NCBI GenBank assembly: GCA_911728455.2
Contig: OU452228.1
Coordinates: forward strand, 8,606,129-8,670,128
Origin: Marthasterias glacialis
Lineage: Eukaryota > Echinodermata > Asteroidea > Forcipulatida > Asteriidae
Length of the DNA: 64,000 nucleotides
Direction of reading: 5' to 3'
The notes beneath the pieces are model-generated. The model was not told the origin of the DNA, made no database searches, and worked only from the letters and a program-made list of their open reading frames with translations. This document shows, in pieces, positions 1-13,100 of the stretch. A program made the position numbers and the translations under genes. Position 1 is the first letter of the stretch; each line of letters opens with the position of its first letter.

Positions 1-299
1 TGTTTGGGAAGTCAGCTTTGAACTTGCGTGTGCCTTGATGGCAGTCGCTATTTCTAGAATTATTATTTGCAGTTTCTAAAAAAGGGAGAAATTTACAGCT
101 TGGGTGAAGTGGTCAAGCAGGGGTGCTGTGCAGGAGAAAAAGTAAATGAGCTGTTACATAGAGTTTCTTCTTTGTTTAGTGTTTTAGTGTACCTAACAAA
201 TTTCCATTTTTGTCGGTTTTACTACAAATTTATTAGTTGGTATTGGGTTTTGAAATGCTCTACATCATATCTAGATTTGATCACGTCTCCAGGATGAAA
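1..299. other. Intronic DNA of gene 1, nothing recognised
   Basis: No exon, repeat family or RNA is recognised. A short open frame at 67-297 has no domain and no splice context. Confidence 0.4.
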
Positions 300-785
300 A
301 CAAATATAAGAGATGTAATAAATGCATCGATGATAGAGAACATTATTTCATTTTGTACTCTAGATGTGTGATAAGCACTGTATACTCTTTGCTTTCCCGG
401 AGTCCTGCGGGGAAAAACATTCCACAGCCATACTGCTCGGGTGGGATTCGAACCCACAACAGAGCAGATATCTCAACCACTAGACCACCAAGTGTGCCCA
501 GTGACCAGCGGCAAAGCCAGGATCTTGTCAATGGGGGAGGGGCATTGCTTTTCAGTTGGGGTTAGGGCCCAGGGTCCTTATTTTTTAATGAATTACATGT
601 TTCTGAATTTTTTTCATGGGGGGGGCACTGAGAAATTAAAGAGGGGCATGGCCCCCCTTAGGCCCCCCTGGCTAAGCCGCTGCCAGTGACAAGAGGCCAG
701 TTTAAACCCTGTAATGAACAGTGGGTACTGCAATGATTCAATGGATGTAATAATTGCATCAGGGATAAAGAACGCTGCACGAAAA
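300..785 (-). mobile_element. SINE family B copy, interrupted by a hAT-type MITE
   Basis: The segments 353-505 and 683-785 together match the family seen at 56.94-57.18 kb: a (minus-strand) tRNA-like head with a GGGTTCGAATCCC-type B box near 443-456 and a tail containing GCATCAGGGATAAAGAAC. A second copy of the tail lies at 300-345. The two halves are separated by the MITE at 506-682. Confidence 0.7.
506..682. mobile_element. hAT-type MITE, 177 bp, with 8-bp TSD
   Basis: The ends are inverted: CAGCGGCAAAGCCAGG on the left and, read from the right, CAGCGGCTTAGCCAGG. The octamer CCAGTGAC occurs directly on each side (498-505 and 683-690). An 8-bp duplication with CA...TG ends is hAT-like. The element has no coding capacity. 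Confidence 0.8.
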
Positions 786-867
786 AAAAAACGTGTCTGT
801 TGATTTTGCTGTTGTCGATGATATAAACCGAGAGTCACATATTTTGTTCTTTAAACTTTCTCTTTAG

Positions 868-1135
868 TGCTGCTGGGTGACTTTGATCTCATCTTCCCTG
901 GGGCCAGTACTTCAAACTACGCCATGTTGAAGGGTAGCCTGCCGGGGTTGTATGCCTTCACCGTCACATTCTGGATGCGAACCTCGGACAATGCCAACGC
1001 TGGTACGCCACTCTCGTACGCCGCCTACAATGCTGACGGCACCTTACAGGACAATGCTCTAACACTCAGTGACTACAATAGCCTCGCTATTATCATCAAC
1101 GGGAAATTCATGTACACTGATGTGAAGCTCAACAG
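868..1135 (+). CDS. Gene 1 exon: N-terminal half of pentraxin/LamG-like domain
   Basis: A TCTTTAG acceptor precedes 868 and a GTGAG donor follows 1135. The exon enters with two bases completing a codon from the previous exon and leaves with two bases of a Ser codon. It encodes a concanavalin-fold segment with [21 protein letters not shown] and [10 protein letters not shown], typical of pentraxin/laminin-G beta strands. It is the first exon visible; at least one exon must lie to the left of the window. Confidence 0.82.
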
Positions 1136-4100
1136 GTGAGTCATTGTTTTGTCTGTCAGTAGAAGGCGTTTGGGATATTGTTTTCCCTGATCCTGAATCG
1201 TGCCTGGTTTTTTTTTACAACAAAACTTTCATTCAAGGACCAGAAAGACTAGGTCCGTAACATGTGACCCCCATTGACACTCAGTGTAGGTGTATTATTG
1301 AGTCTTATATTTAATACAGTGTATTCACTGGTAAAAAAATTGTTTCTCCACTAAACCCTAGAATCGACCCCTCTCTGCTTTAATAGAATAATTAAACACA
1401 TCAAACGGTAATTTGCATTGCGTTGGTCTTGTTTCGCACCTAAATGCACAATTTTTTATTAAGTAAATCCTCTTTAACTTTACTCATAACTTAACCTAGT
1501 TATATAAACCGATTCTTAACAGTTACAAGTTAATGTTTCCCCTTTACAGTGCAGTGTTCCTTTTGAACTGAGTGTAATGTCTAGCACAATAATTATGATA
1601 TTGGCCTAACCTTGAAATCCGGTCATGATAGTAGCCGGCCACGAAAACTCTAAACCCATTGGGAAATGAGAACGTGGTTTGGCCCCAAGCTTGCTATCTC
1701 ATGCCAACCTGGACTGGATTTATATGCTTATATGCATGTGTATAAACAAACATACACACACCTACGTACACATGTACATACATACATACACATACACGTA
1801 CACATACATATACATACACATACACATATACATATACATAAATATGTATACATATACATACACACATACATACATATACATACACATACATATATACATA
1901 TACATATACATATATATTTGGTGATTTATTATTATTGATATTTATTAATTATTTGTTTACTTATTTACTTGTTTTTAAACGTCTTGTCTGTGGTGCAAAC
2001 CAACGTGAAGTGAGCTCACGCCACACCCTACACCCCTCAAACACATTCCTTATTACGTAACGTGGAGAAACCAAATATATGCTAATTCACTGAGGGCGTT
2101 CAACCGCACATATTATTGTTTCTCCACTAAACCCTAGAATCGACCCCTCTCTGCTTTAATAGAATAATTAAACACATCAAACGGTAATTTGCATTGCGTT
2201 GGTCTTGTTTCGCACCTAAATGCACAATTTGAAGTTTAAAGTCAGGGAATCTACAATCCCAAGGATTGGGACACTGAAAGGAGCTTAGAAAAATCTTCTT
2301 TGATGTAGCCATCTTTGGCTGACTCTGATTTCCACCTTCCATGCCTTTTAAATAGCCTGTCTGTAACTCCGGCTTTAGCCGCCTCTGTGGCACCCCCTGC
2401 TCTAAGGCTGTGTACACAGTATTTTGAGATGTCACCAACGATTGGCTTGAGAGCTCCCATTATATTCTCTCGCACTGTGGTATAGCACATTGGTTTGTTA
2501 ACTTTTCTTAGCTTATAACCTTGCTTTGTGGCGGTTAAGTTCCTAAATACGTAAGACTCTTCGCTAGGTAATTGTATCATTTCTATATATTTTTCTAGTA
2601 ATTTTACGGGGCAGGCTTTTGAAGAAAGCCTTGCTATTACTACGTGATGGCCATCTCTATAGATATCCGTTTTGCTCGACGGGATAAATACCGACAAATG
2701 GGAATTGTCAAATGCTAGATGACCCTTCTTGATGTGTGAAAGTTCGTCAAACCGAAGGAAACCTGCAAAAGCAACTAAACACATTGCCACTGTTCTTATA
2801 GCTAAGAGGTTATCGGTTGATAGATCCGCACAGTAGTGTTCATACATCTTTACAAGAATATCTGCAGAGATTGGCTCTTTCTTGGAAACCGGGGTTGCCA
2901 ACTTCCGTTTGACACCTTCGACAGCTTGTTGAACTAGGGATGAAGAACACGGGTCAGAGCAACCTGCCATTTTATGCGCCCAAGCAATTGCTGAACATGC
3001 TTTGATTATGGGTGACGGGGTTTTGGCTGTGTGAGCGACGTGAATAAGATACAAAGATACGTAGTAGGGTTCTGCTGGTAACTTCGATAAACCATATATG
3101 CCAGCCCATGTGCACCATTTGCTAAACGTGTATCCATATTGCTTTTTGGTGGAATCTGCTCTTGAATTCATTATAACATCTGGTAGCTCCGCTGCCAGCT
3201 TTTCCAGTTCTTTGTGTTGCTCTGCCTCGTGTCCTTTGCCAGCCCATATTCCGCTCTGGAAGATAATCTGTAAATTTTTTAATAAAATGTCTTCAGTAAT
3301 TCTTAACAAATTATCCACATTTAGTAACTATAAGTACCGGTACCATCAAAGCTCCGTGTAGTTGATTCCAGCTAAGATTGCTGTGTCCCTAATAAACATA
3401 GCTATGAACTCGTTTCTCTCTTTCCTACTGTAGGACATTTCTCTTTTCAACCTATCTTAGTTGAACAGAAGCTTTCTTTGCTTTAGTGCCACCTTAAAAC
3501 TGCAATCTGATTGCTAGTATAGCACTTCTGGCTATCTGGCTAACGAACTGTTCGTTATCTCCCCTGCCTCTTGCAAACATACCAGGAAAATACGGGAATT
3601 CCTGAATCTCTTTAACTCCAACTATAGGAGTTTTTCCATCTGGAAACAGAATTGGCCAAAACGGGGCAGAGTACCACTTTGGACAAATAATAGATCCAGA
3701 AGCATGTGTACAGTTCATATGAAAAATTACTCTTGGCATAAGGTGGATTGGGGGCACTATCCAATTATTTTCGTTTGACCAGTCAACTGTAAATGCATCT
3801 ATGGTTTCACACCCAGGGTTCCAAAATCTTGAGTTGAATCGAGGAAGTTTGGTATTATAATATGAGGCGAATCTGTCGATGGTGTGTGGTCCCCACACTT
3901 CTTCGATTTGATTGAACAAGGTATCTGAAACGGACCAATCGTCAGTGTCTACGATCTTACTGATATAGTCTGCCCTTTCGTTCATTGTTCTTGGTACCCA
4001 CTCTATTTCTAGGGAAATGTTTTGTCTCAAGCAAAAACTAAAAATATCTAGGGCGATATTTTGGAGATCTTCCTTCATACTACCGTTAGTAATTATCTTA

Positions 4101-7100
4101 GCTACTGCTTGATTGTCTGTGAACCATTTCACCCTGTGCTTCGCCAACTTCTTTACAAATGATAACATCACCATTTCTACGGCCTTGAGTTCTCTCCAGG
4201 TTGAACTTCTAACTTTCTCAATGTGGTCCCACTGTCCATGAGCACATTCATCTGATACATCTACAACATAACCACCGTACCCTGAGCTGCTTGCGTCTGA
4301 ATATACTACTCTTGAGGCTGAATGCTTTGGTTCTATTGTTTGTTTGTTCAATGTTTGAATATTTTTCAACCAGAATTTCAGTTCCCCCATCGCCTGACTC
4401 GACACTGAGACAGAAGAACCCCAATTTTTTCTGGATTCTATACAAACATGTAAGGCTTTAGTCATGAGATTAGTTATGTTTCCCACTGCAAGGCTTGTAG
4501 AAATTATCTTGCCCGCGACACTGGCCAATGCTCTCGCCTTTACTTTTGAACTGTCTTCACTTTTGCTCTGAAGGATTCCTAAGATGCCTAGGTAAATATC
4601 ATTGATTCTTCGTTCAGGTACCTTGAATGACCCCAAGTTTAGATCTACCTCGTATCCTAGCCACTCTAGTGTTTTGACTGGCTCCCATTTTGACTTTTGT
4701 TCATTTGGTACAAACCCCGATGCCCCAAGATCAGCTTTTATATTTTCGCTAGCTGTACATGCTTCGGAATAACTCCTACCATATCCTAGACCATCATCTA
4801 GATATACTACAATGGCCTTTCCTTCGCTCCTCCATTTTTTCACCAAAGGTCTAACTACTTTTGTAAATATGAATGGAGCAGAGCTAAGGCCAAATGGGAG
4901 GCACTTAAATCTAAAGTATGTTGTCTTTCCTCCAAATTGCCAGGCAAAACCCAAGAATTTTCTGTGAATTGGGTGTATGTCCACATGGTGATAACCTGAT
5001 TTAAGGTCAAATTTAAACATGAAACCCCCTTTCCGCAGAAAGTTTTGGGCAGTACGCAAGTCCTCGTACTTTACTGATTGTTTTCGGATGCATCTGTTCA
5101 CCAGCCGCAAGTCTAGTATAAGACGTTTTTTCCCATTCTGTTGTACTGATACTGTGAGAGGGTTGACAATGTGTGGAAGAGAGGAACATACTTCGACCGA
5201 GTCCAAATTTAATAGATCTAAAATTGCTTCTGTTACAAAGGCATGATGAGTAATGGCAGACTTATTGTTCTTTGAAACCTGCGCTGGAGGGCACTCGTAA
5301 AATGGAATCGTATAACCGTTAGCAATGGTTTCCATTATGAATTCGGGGGTTCCTATTTTTTGCCAAAAAAAGGCGTGGCTTTTTAATCTGCCTGATACTT
5401 GAATTCCATGATTTCCCTCTTTCTGTTTGTATTCAGCAATCCGTTTCTTTACATCATTGTTTTCATAATTGATCGTTTCGATTGCCCTTTCGTTATACTC
5501 AACATTCTTAACTATATGTTTATTTACCCTAGATACTTGCTGAAGCTTGTTTGGCTGTGGTGTTACCCTGCTGGAATTGGTGCTGAAATTGGTGTTGTCT
5601 AACCGGACAGCTTTCTTTCCAATGCCCGAACTTTCCGCAGGAGAAGCAACTCCCTTTTCCTTGTCTGATATTCTGGCTCCCACGAAAAAGCTGGATAGGA
5701 GCAGTATTGACATGATTCTGAGGAGTAGACCAGTCTTTCTTGAATCTCTTTGGTGCTTGGTTGGTTGATTGCTTCTTCTTGATTTTCTTTGCTGCACGGG
5801 CTTCTGCTCTTTGGATTCTTTTTTCGTCATCCTCGTCCGATGCCAACTCGTTAGTTTCGTACTCTGAAACTGTGGCCCAGCCATGTTCGCTCTGCTCCGC
5901 TCGCTTGATCAGCTTCTGTCTAGCAGTGATGGCGTCCTTGGCCTTCTTTAGATTGGTTTCTACGCTGGCCGGGTCCTCGATGGCTTCACTTATTAGGATA
6001 GCGATGTTTTGATTGAACTCGAATTGCTTCTTGTTTCCTTCCCTTTTCCACTTCTTTTCCGGTACTGTGGAGATCTTTCGTTGCACTGCCTGAATCGTCT
6101 TCTGATTTTCCTGGTTGAATTCAGCTTTAGTAGCCTCCAGCGACTGCGAAAATGAGTTCTGCAGGTCCTTATGGCTCTCTCTAAATGCTCTTAAGATTTC
6201 TTCAAGATCTTCTTTCGTAGCAGCCGTCATTTTAGTTTCGACTTTTTGGGCTTTACTGAGTGATATTGGTGTAAGCCACGGAATAGTTTTTAAACGTCTT
6301 GTCTGTGGTGCAAACCAACGTGAAGTGAGCTCACGCCACACCCTACACCCCTCAAACACATTCCTTATTACGTAACGTGGAGAAACCAAATATATGCTAA
6401 TTCACTGAGGGCGTTCAACCGCACATATTATTGTATTTATTTAAAAAATATACATATATAGTACTGTTAAAATCTACAAATCCATAGGTCTTGATTTGCT
6501 AACTGAATTTGTATACTGGACAAGCCCTTGTTTATGTTGATTTGATGGTTCATATGCCACATTAACATCCCCTGCCCTCCCCCAGTACCCCATTCCCAGT
6601 CATGTGTCGTGTCATGGCCGAGTGGTTAGTGCGTTGGACTCAAGCTCCGGTGGCTGAGTCATCGGAGTGTGGGTTCGAGTCCCGATCATGACGCTTGTGT
6701 CCTTGAGCAAGACACTTAACCATAATTGCTCCGTAAAAGTTTGGGAGGTAGAGCCTTCTGCTCCACCAGCCAGGCTTCTGATAGATGATACCTAAGCCTA
6801 CATCCTTACGGACTGTAAAGGGGGTTACCCTGTTTCAGCCCCAGGAGTAGGTGGCAACGGCCCCTGGATAAAACAGTTGATTTGTAGCCCACACCTCGAA
6901 ATGGCTAACTGGCCTTGTGTGTCTGGCGACTTCCATAAATTTTTTTTTTAAAAACCTGGCTCAGCAGCCAAAAACAGCCTGCATCCATTTCCCACGACGA
7001 CCCCTCAATTATTTTTAAATGGCGCTGAGATACAATTGCCCCACATGTCAATTTCTGTAGCAGTTGCATGTAACCTTTTGAAAAACACATGCGTAATAAA

Positions 7101-10100
7101 TGCGATTTTGATAATAACTGATATGATTTGTTTTTTTGCTCTACACTCTTGTGAAACATGATTGTATACTCAGTGCTTTCTGAGTCCACCTGCGATGGGA
7201 TTCACACCCAAATCTTCTCAAATAGAACATATTTCTTAACCTCTAGACCACCGAGCTTGCCCAGCGACAAGAGGTGGACTCTCAAGTCTCATACATTATT
7301 TCAAGCAAAACCAAATAATATTGTTCTTTGTCCCTGATGCAGTGGAAAGGTCAGTATACAAGTATGTATTAAGTAATTGTTTTACTTACTTTCATGCAGC
7401 GATGCGAACTGGCATCATGTTGGTGTTGCCTGGGCAGGGAAAGATGGTCAGTGGGCAATCTATGTCGACGGGGTGGTCAAACGATCTGGCAGTGACTTCC
7501 AGACTGGCTCCTACATACGAGGCTCAGGGGCATTAGTCCTGGGTCAGGAGCAAGACAGCTTTGCGGGTTCCTTCGCTCAGACTCAGGCATTTGTGGGCGA
7601 ATTAACTCAGGTAATTTGGCCGATTGATGTAAGAATAAACCACATCTGCCCTCACAGGTAATAATAATAATACTGGAGCCGTCATAGCCCATGTATCTGC
7701 CAACAACGGGTACAATCAAGGCACTTATGAGACCCATTCATGCTACACCTTATATAATAAGGGTTTACAAGGTGCTGCAGTACATTCAGCAGCCACTGCC
7801 AGAAACACCGGGGCAAACCCCTTCTCTTAGTGATAAGTGTAACTGGGTTCTTTTACAAGCATTAGACAACGTTTGGGACCTACGGCTTTGCGTCCCATCT
7901 GAAGGGCGAAGCAATAATAGTAAAGTGTCTTGCTTAAGGACACAAGTGTCACGACCGGGACTCAAACCCACACTCTGCTGATCAGAAACACCAGGTTGAG
8001 TCCAGTGGGCTTAACCGCTCAGCCACGACACGCCGCCAATTTACTCTGACTACCAATTTACTCCTAGGTACCAATTAACTCCTAGGCAGCTAGGTATAAG
8101 AGAAGCAGTTATAGTTAAAAGTGTCTTGCTCAAGCACACAAGTGTCATAATGTGGAATCGAACCTACCCCCAATGACTCTGCCGCCGGAACTGACATTGA
8201 GCTGCCATTGTCATTTGGATTGACAGGCTTTCGAGTCACAGTGTATTTCACTTTTAGTTAATCCTGACCAGCTTGAAATGGGTTGTCCCCCTCCCCTGTC
8301 CCCCTAACCCACCCTATCCTCACTGCACCCATGAAGGCTTCCCCCATGCTCCACCCTACCCTGCTACCCTGTTCTAATTGTATGTAAAGGGATTTTTTTG
8401 TCAATTTGCTGTGAAGTATTTTTCTAAGTATTTTTATATGCTTGTACATGTACTTTGATGATTGGCTGAATAAACAATAATAATAATAATAATTAAAGAT
8501 GGCTGATTTTTTACCATTGTAGAGGTGGTGTGCAACTTAGTTATAAAACATACCACTAGCCCAACCTGAGATCCCAATGCTGATTTGTGTTATAATTCAA
8601 TGCGTAATATTTCTCCTGGTTTCATTCCAGAGAATCAAATGAAATTGATGGAAATCAATGTTTATTTTATACAGTTGAATATTTGGGACTATGCCATGAC
8701 CCAAGAAGAGATTCAGCATGTGTATGCGTCATGCACTGTGCCGGGCAACGTCTTGACTTGGTCCCAAGTCACATCTAACGTCCATGGTGAAATCTTTGTC
8801 TTACCAACCTCCCAACTCTGCCAAGGTGAGATTTAAAAAGAGCATTTTTCAAACTCTCAGATTTTGCGAAATCTGAAGTGATATCATTGACCAAAAAGAA
8901 TCATCGTTGACCTGGCCAAAGAACTTGACAAAGTTCACCTGGGCCTAATTTCATAGAGCTGCTTTAGCACGAGAAGTACCTCAACACAAAATAGTTTTGC
9001 TTACCGGAGTAAGGTTACCAGCCGAAATACCGTTCAGCATATACCATATATGACTGGTTTCCTGCTGACTTTTGCTCAGCAGAAAATTTGTTAGGAAAGT
9101 TGTTCTACTAAAGCAGTTGTATGAAAATCGGGCCCAGGTAGAATGTTATAAGCAATTTATTTTTAAATTTGTGTTTTGAGAAAACGTAGCTGGAAAGTTT
9201 GATCGCTTGTCAAATTTTACTCGTTAATGGGAGACTTTTGAGACGCGGGCACCCCAGTAAGCGGTCCGCTTCTATTATGAGAACAATAGAAAATGACTGC
9301 TTACTGGGGTGCCCGCTAATGTCTCGTAAGTCACCCATTGTATAAATTTAAACTCAGGTCACGGGAGTCAAAAGTCTTGTCCTGGGTGTATTTCTTGCAA
9401 CATCCGAGTTAAAGTTTTTGTACTAGGATAAATAGGGTATTTAAATTACATTGAATCAAATTGAGCGACAGGAATTGATACAAAACAGACTCTTCCTCAA
9501 ACTCCCCCCCCCCACCTTTTGTCTCCCTCTTGATTGTTCATCCCTTGCATCTTCTGATTGCTTTCTGCCTCTCTCTTTTCACTTCTTTCCACTGGTTGAC
9601 TTCTTTTGTTCCTCCAGTATACTTGTATGTGTGTGTTGTGCTGTCATTAAGCCTTTGAAAAGACTCTGCTTGGGGGTGGAAATGTCAGGCCATTAACAAC
9701 TTTTTCCACAAATTTGTTTTAACTGCTTTTTCATGAAATGGGGCTCGGTTATGAATAATACACACACACACACACAGAAATTGTTCTTATATCATTGAAT
9801 CAAATGACGTGATTTGATACAAATGGGTTTTAAATTCTGCATATTTATTTCCTGCTTGACAGCTCTGTGACATGGGTTATGGGTATAAACAGTTCACTAA
9901 TAATATAGAGAGATTGCTTTTTGTTGTTGTTGTTTTTTTGTGTTTTTTAGGTGGAGGTGAAATTCTCTTTTCCAGCAGGGTTCGGAGGGGGTTTTGTTTA
10001 CACCCCCCCCACCCATCTTCAGCCTATGGGCCTGCTTTAAGCCTAATTCAATCAATGTATTATCGTTTAATAATTCCAGAGATAACTAATTGTCAGTCAT

Positions 10101-13100
10101 CGACGTGTAATGGCCGCGGAGTCTGCACAGATCTCGTCAACACGTTTGAATGTCACTGTAGCTTGGGTTACTACGGGACAGGCTGTGAGAACATGGCTAC
10201 CTCATGCGCCTCAGGGATGTGTCTTAATGGTGGCAGTTGCCATAGTAACGGGTCATCGCTAAACTGCTCGTGTGCCACAGGGTATACAGGTAAGGGAGAT
10301 GGGTGGAAATGTCGCAACATAGGAATGCCGCCAACAAATACAATGATGTAGGGCTAGACAGCTCAGCTGGTAGAGAGCCCTGGCACATAAATCCGGAAGT
10401 CCCATGCAGGTTCAAATCCCATTCTACTCAAAAGAAATTTAGTTCACCCCCTAAAAAGTATAAATATCAAACGGATGTTATTATTTTTGAAAAAAGGAGT
10501 TTCATCCAAACTGTTTTTATAATATCAAGAAAACTAGTACGAACAAATCATATCGAAAATGGGGGCCAAGTTTTTCAGGAAAAGTATTGTATGGCAGTTG
10601 CATATCTTTTTTGTTGTTTTTCATACTTTTTGTGGCATGCAGGCAAGAGATAATGCATGAGGTAGATTCAAATTCAAGCTTCTTTGAAATTCACAGAAAA
10701 AAATGGAGTATCTTATTATCAGGTTAACAGAAGTTAATCTTCATTTTACCATTAACATGACCACAAAGTATTAGTATCATCTGCTTTAGGACTTTTATTG
10801 GCAGGCTCTGTTCTCAGAACAAGCTTAGTGGTGCCAGTAGCTAAACTGTTTGTATTGTGTCAAATTGTTCCATGTTCACCAATGTCACCTGTGGGTTTTT
10901 CTTTCTGTATTTTCTGTGATAATAAACCATATCATACTCCCAGTAGTCTCTATTGCACTCTGCGCTTCATGATCCGTATACGGACAGTGAAAAATAACGC
11001 TCTAAAATTTGCATGTTTTGCTCCTCATCAAATAACACTCAAAGTTGTGTTATCTTCCAGTTGACTGGAAGATAAATTCGTTATCATGCTCATGGAATAC
11101 AGGAAAATATAGCGTGTCTGCATCCCATATCCCCCTTCAGCCTCATGGGATATGGGACGCAGAGGCCCTATATTTTCCCGTATTCCACTCGCACTTGTGT
11201 GATAACTTATAATAATGTATATAAATTGGGATGAGCAAAGAAATTTTGGCTGATGCCGTACTCAAAACCGCGAAACCTCTCGAATACGGTATGAGCGCTC
11301 TAACCAACTGAGCTAACCAGCTGACTCAAAACCGCGAAACCTCTCGAATACGGTATGAGCGCTCTAACCAACTGAGCTAACCAGCTGACTCAAAACCGCG
11401 AAACCTCTCGAATACGGTATGAGCGCTCTAACCAACTGAGCTAACCAGCTGACTCAAAACCGCGAAACCTCTCGAATACGGTATGAGCGCTCTAACCAAC
11501 TGAGCTAACCAGCCCTATGTTGGTGGGCGGCTGTATGCAATGCCAAACCTCTTTGCTCGGTGGGGGTCCAGTCAGAAGCCAAACCGTATCTGCCAATAAG
11601 CCAGGGATCAGCCCCCGGGTAAGATGCAAACAACCTGGTAAATGGCAGTAGCGGGGATATGCACACCAAATTGATACAGCCTTTTTACATGGATGTGCAC
11701 AGAATATATATAGGGGAAACTGACTGGGAAATATTGTATAAATTGGGATTATGAGCAGAACAAATTTGGCTGATATGTGTATATTTGTTTGTAATTCTAG
11801 GGGAGCGATGTGAATTCATGTCCAATCCCTGTCAATCCATGGTGTGTTTGAACGGGGCCAGCTGTGAGACTATTGAACATCAACCAAAGTGCAGCTGCCC
11901 TGCAGGTTGGACGGGTCGGCTTTGCGAGTACGGTAAGAACTCCATACTTGTCAATTACACTTTTCAATGTAATAAAACAGAAACGTTGTGCATGAGTATA
12001 TGGAAAAGTCGCCCTAACAAAAACTGTAAACCTAGTTTTTAAAGCGTTCCTTTGCATTCTGTATAGGATTTGGGATTGATTGATTGGTTTATATTGTTTC
12101 TTTATTGCATCTGATTTTGTAGGTGTATTTATACAACTTTTTAAATGTGTTGCTACTGTGATATTTTTAATAGTGGCATTTTGGTCAGACTTGGAAGGAT
12201 GTTATCGTTTTCTTCTGTCCGGGGGTGTCTGCAAGTGTCGGATTGATTATCTTGATGAAAGAATGTATTTTTACTTGTTTTCTTTTTTTATCCTGTTTTC
12301 TGAGTTTATTTGTAATTTTCATTGTATATGGTTTAGATTGCCATTATTGTTTTGAGAGGTTTAAATAGCTTAAATAGTTTAGATATAAATTTCTTTAATC
12401 TTTTACATATCCCTATTTTATTTATATACCCCGGTTGACTGTAAAGCGCCAGGGAACATTTTTGCTAAAATGGATTTGGCGCTATATAAATTTTCATTAT
12501 TATTATTATTATTATTATTAAAACATTATTGTAATGACCCAAGTCTATAAGTTTTTGTGGATTTCCATCCAAATGCAAAACCCTCTCAAGCTGGCTTAGT
12601 GTCGTGGGGAATAATGAATTGCTCTTGATTGTCTGTTTGCTTTTTTTTCTTGGTCAACAGACATTGATGAGTGCAACAGTAATAACGGAGGTTGTGCACA
12701 TAAATGTAACAACACCTTAGGTTCGTATTTCTGTCGGTGCTCCGATGGATATGCCTTACAGTCGGATGGTCACTCTTGCAATGGTAAGTCCAAAATAGGA
12801 AGAATGGATGTCTACTGTTACATCAATTCATATCGTTTGTGTTTTTACGAAGCGACGGTCATATACCCGTCGCTTCGTGAAAACACAAAAAGCGTCATTT
12901 CGGGATGCCCGTCCTTTTCATAATTTCTCGAATAAATCATAAATAAACTGATGAATTGATCATATAAAATTCACATTTGATGAAAGTTTAACTCATAATA
13001 AATCACAGGAGGAAAGTACAGACTTAAAAGAATAAGCATTGTGCTTTTGTTTTGCAGTTTTGAAATGTGATGATGCTCTTGTGTGATTTTCCCAATTTGA

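Larger units (their letters stand above)
1340..6433 (-). mobile_element. Ngaro-like tyrosine-recombinase (YR) retrotransposon with split direct repeats
   Basis: Read on the minus strand the order is A1 (6433-6286), gag, RT/RNase H, YR, B1 (2230-2116), A2 (2118-1971), a 516-base spacer, and B2 (1454-1340). The two A copies (148 bases) and two B copies (115 bases) are near identical, and B1 abuts A2. This A1-ORFs-B1-A2-B2 layout is the split direct repeat of Ngaro/PAT-type YR retrotransposons. No methyltransferase domain is seen after RNase H, which favours Ngaro over PAT or DIRS. All three frames are open and the key motifs are present, so the copy looks young. It lies inside an intron of gene 1 in antisense orientation. 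Confidence 0.88.

Noticed and set aside
443..456. B-box-like motifs that suggest tRNA genes (also near 7200, 10410, 38580 and 57030)
   Set aside because: They recur within the two SINE families with decayed cloverleaf structure.
1666..1938. Open frames rich in His, Thr, Ile and Tyr on both strands
   Set aside because: They come from the CA/TA microsatellite and have no coding support.
6604..6692. Candidate functional tRNA-Leu gene
   Set aside because: The promoter boxes are good, but the acceptor and anticodon stems are poor, a SINE body follows and several relatives exist in the window.
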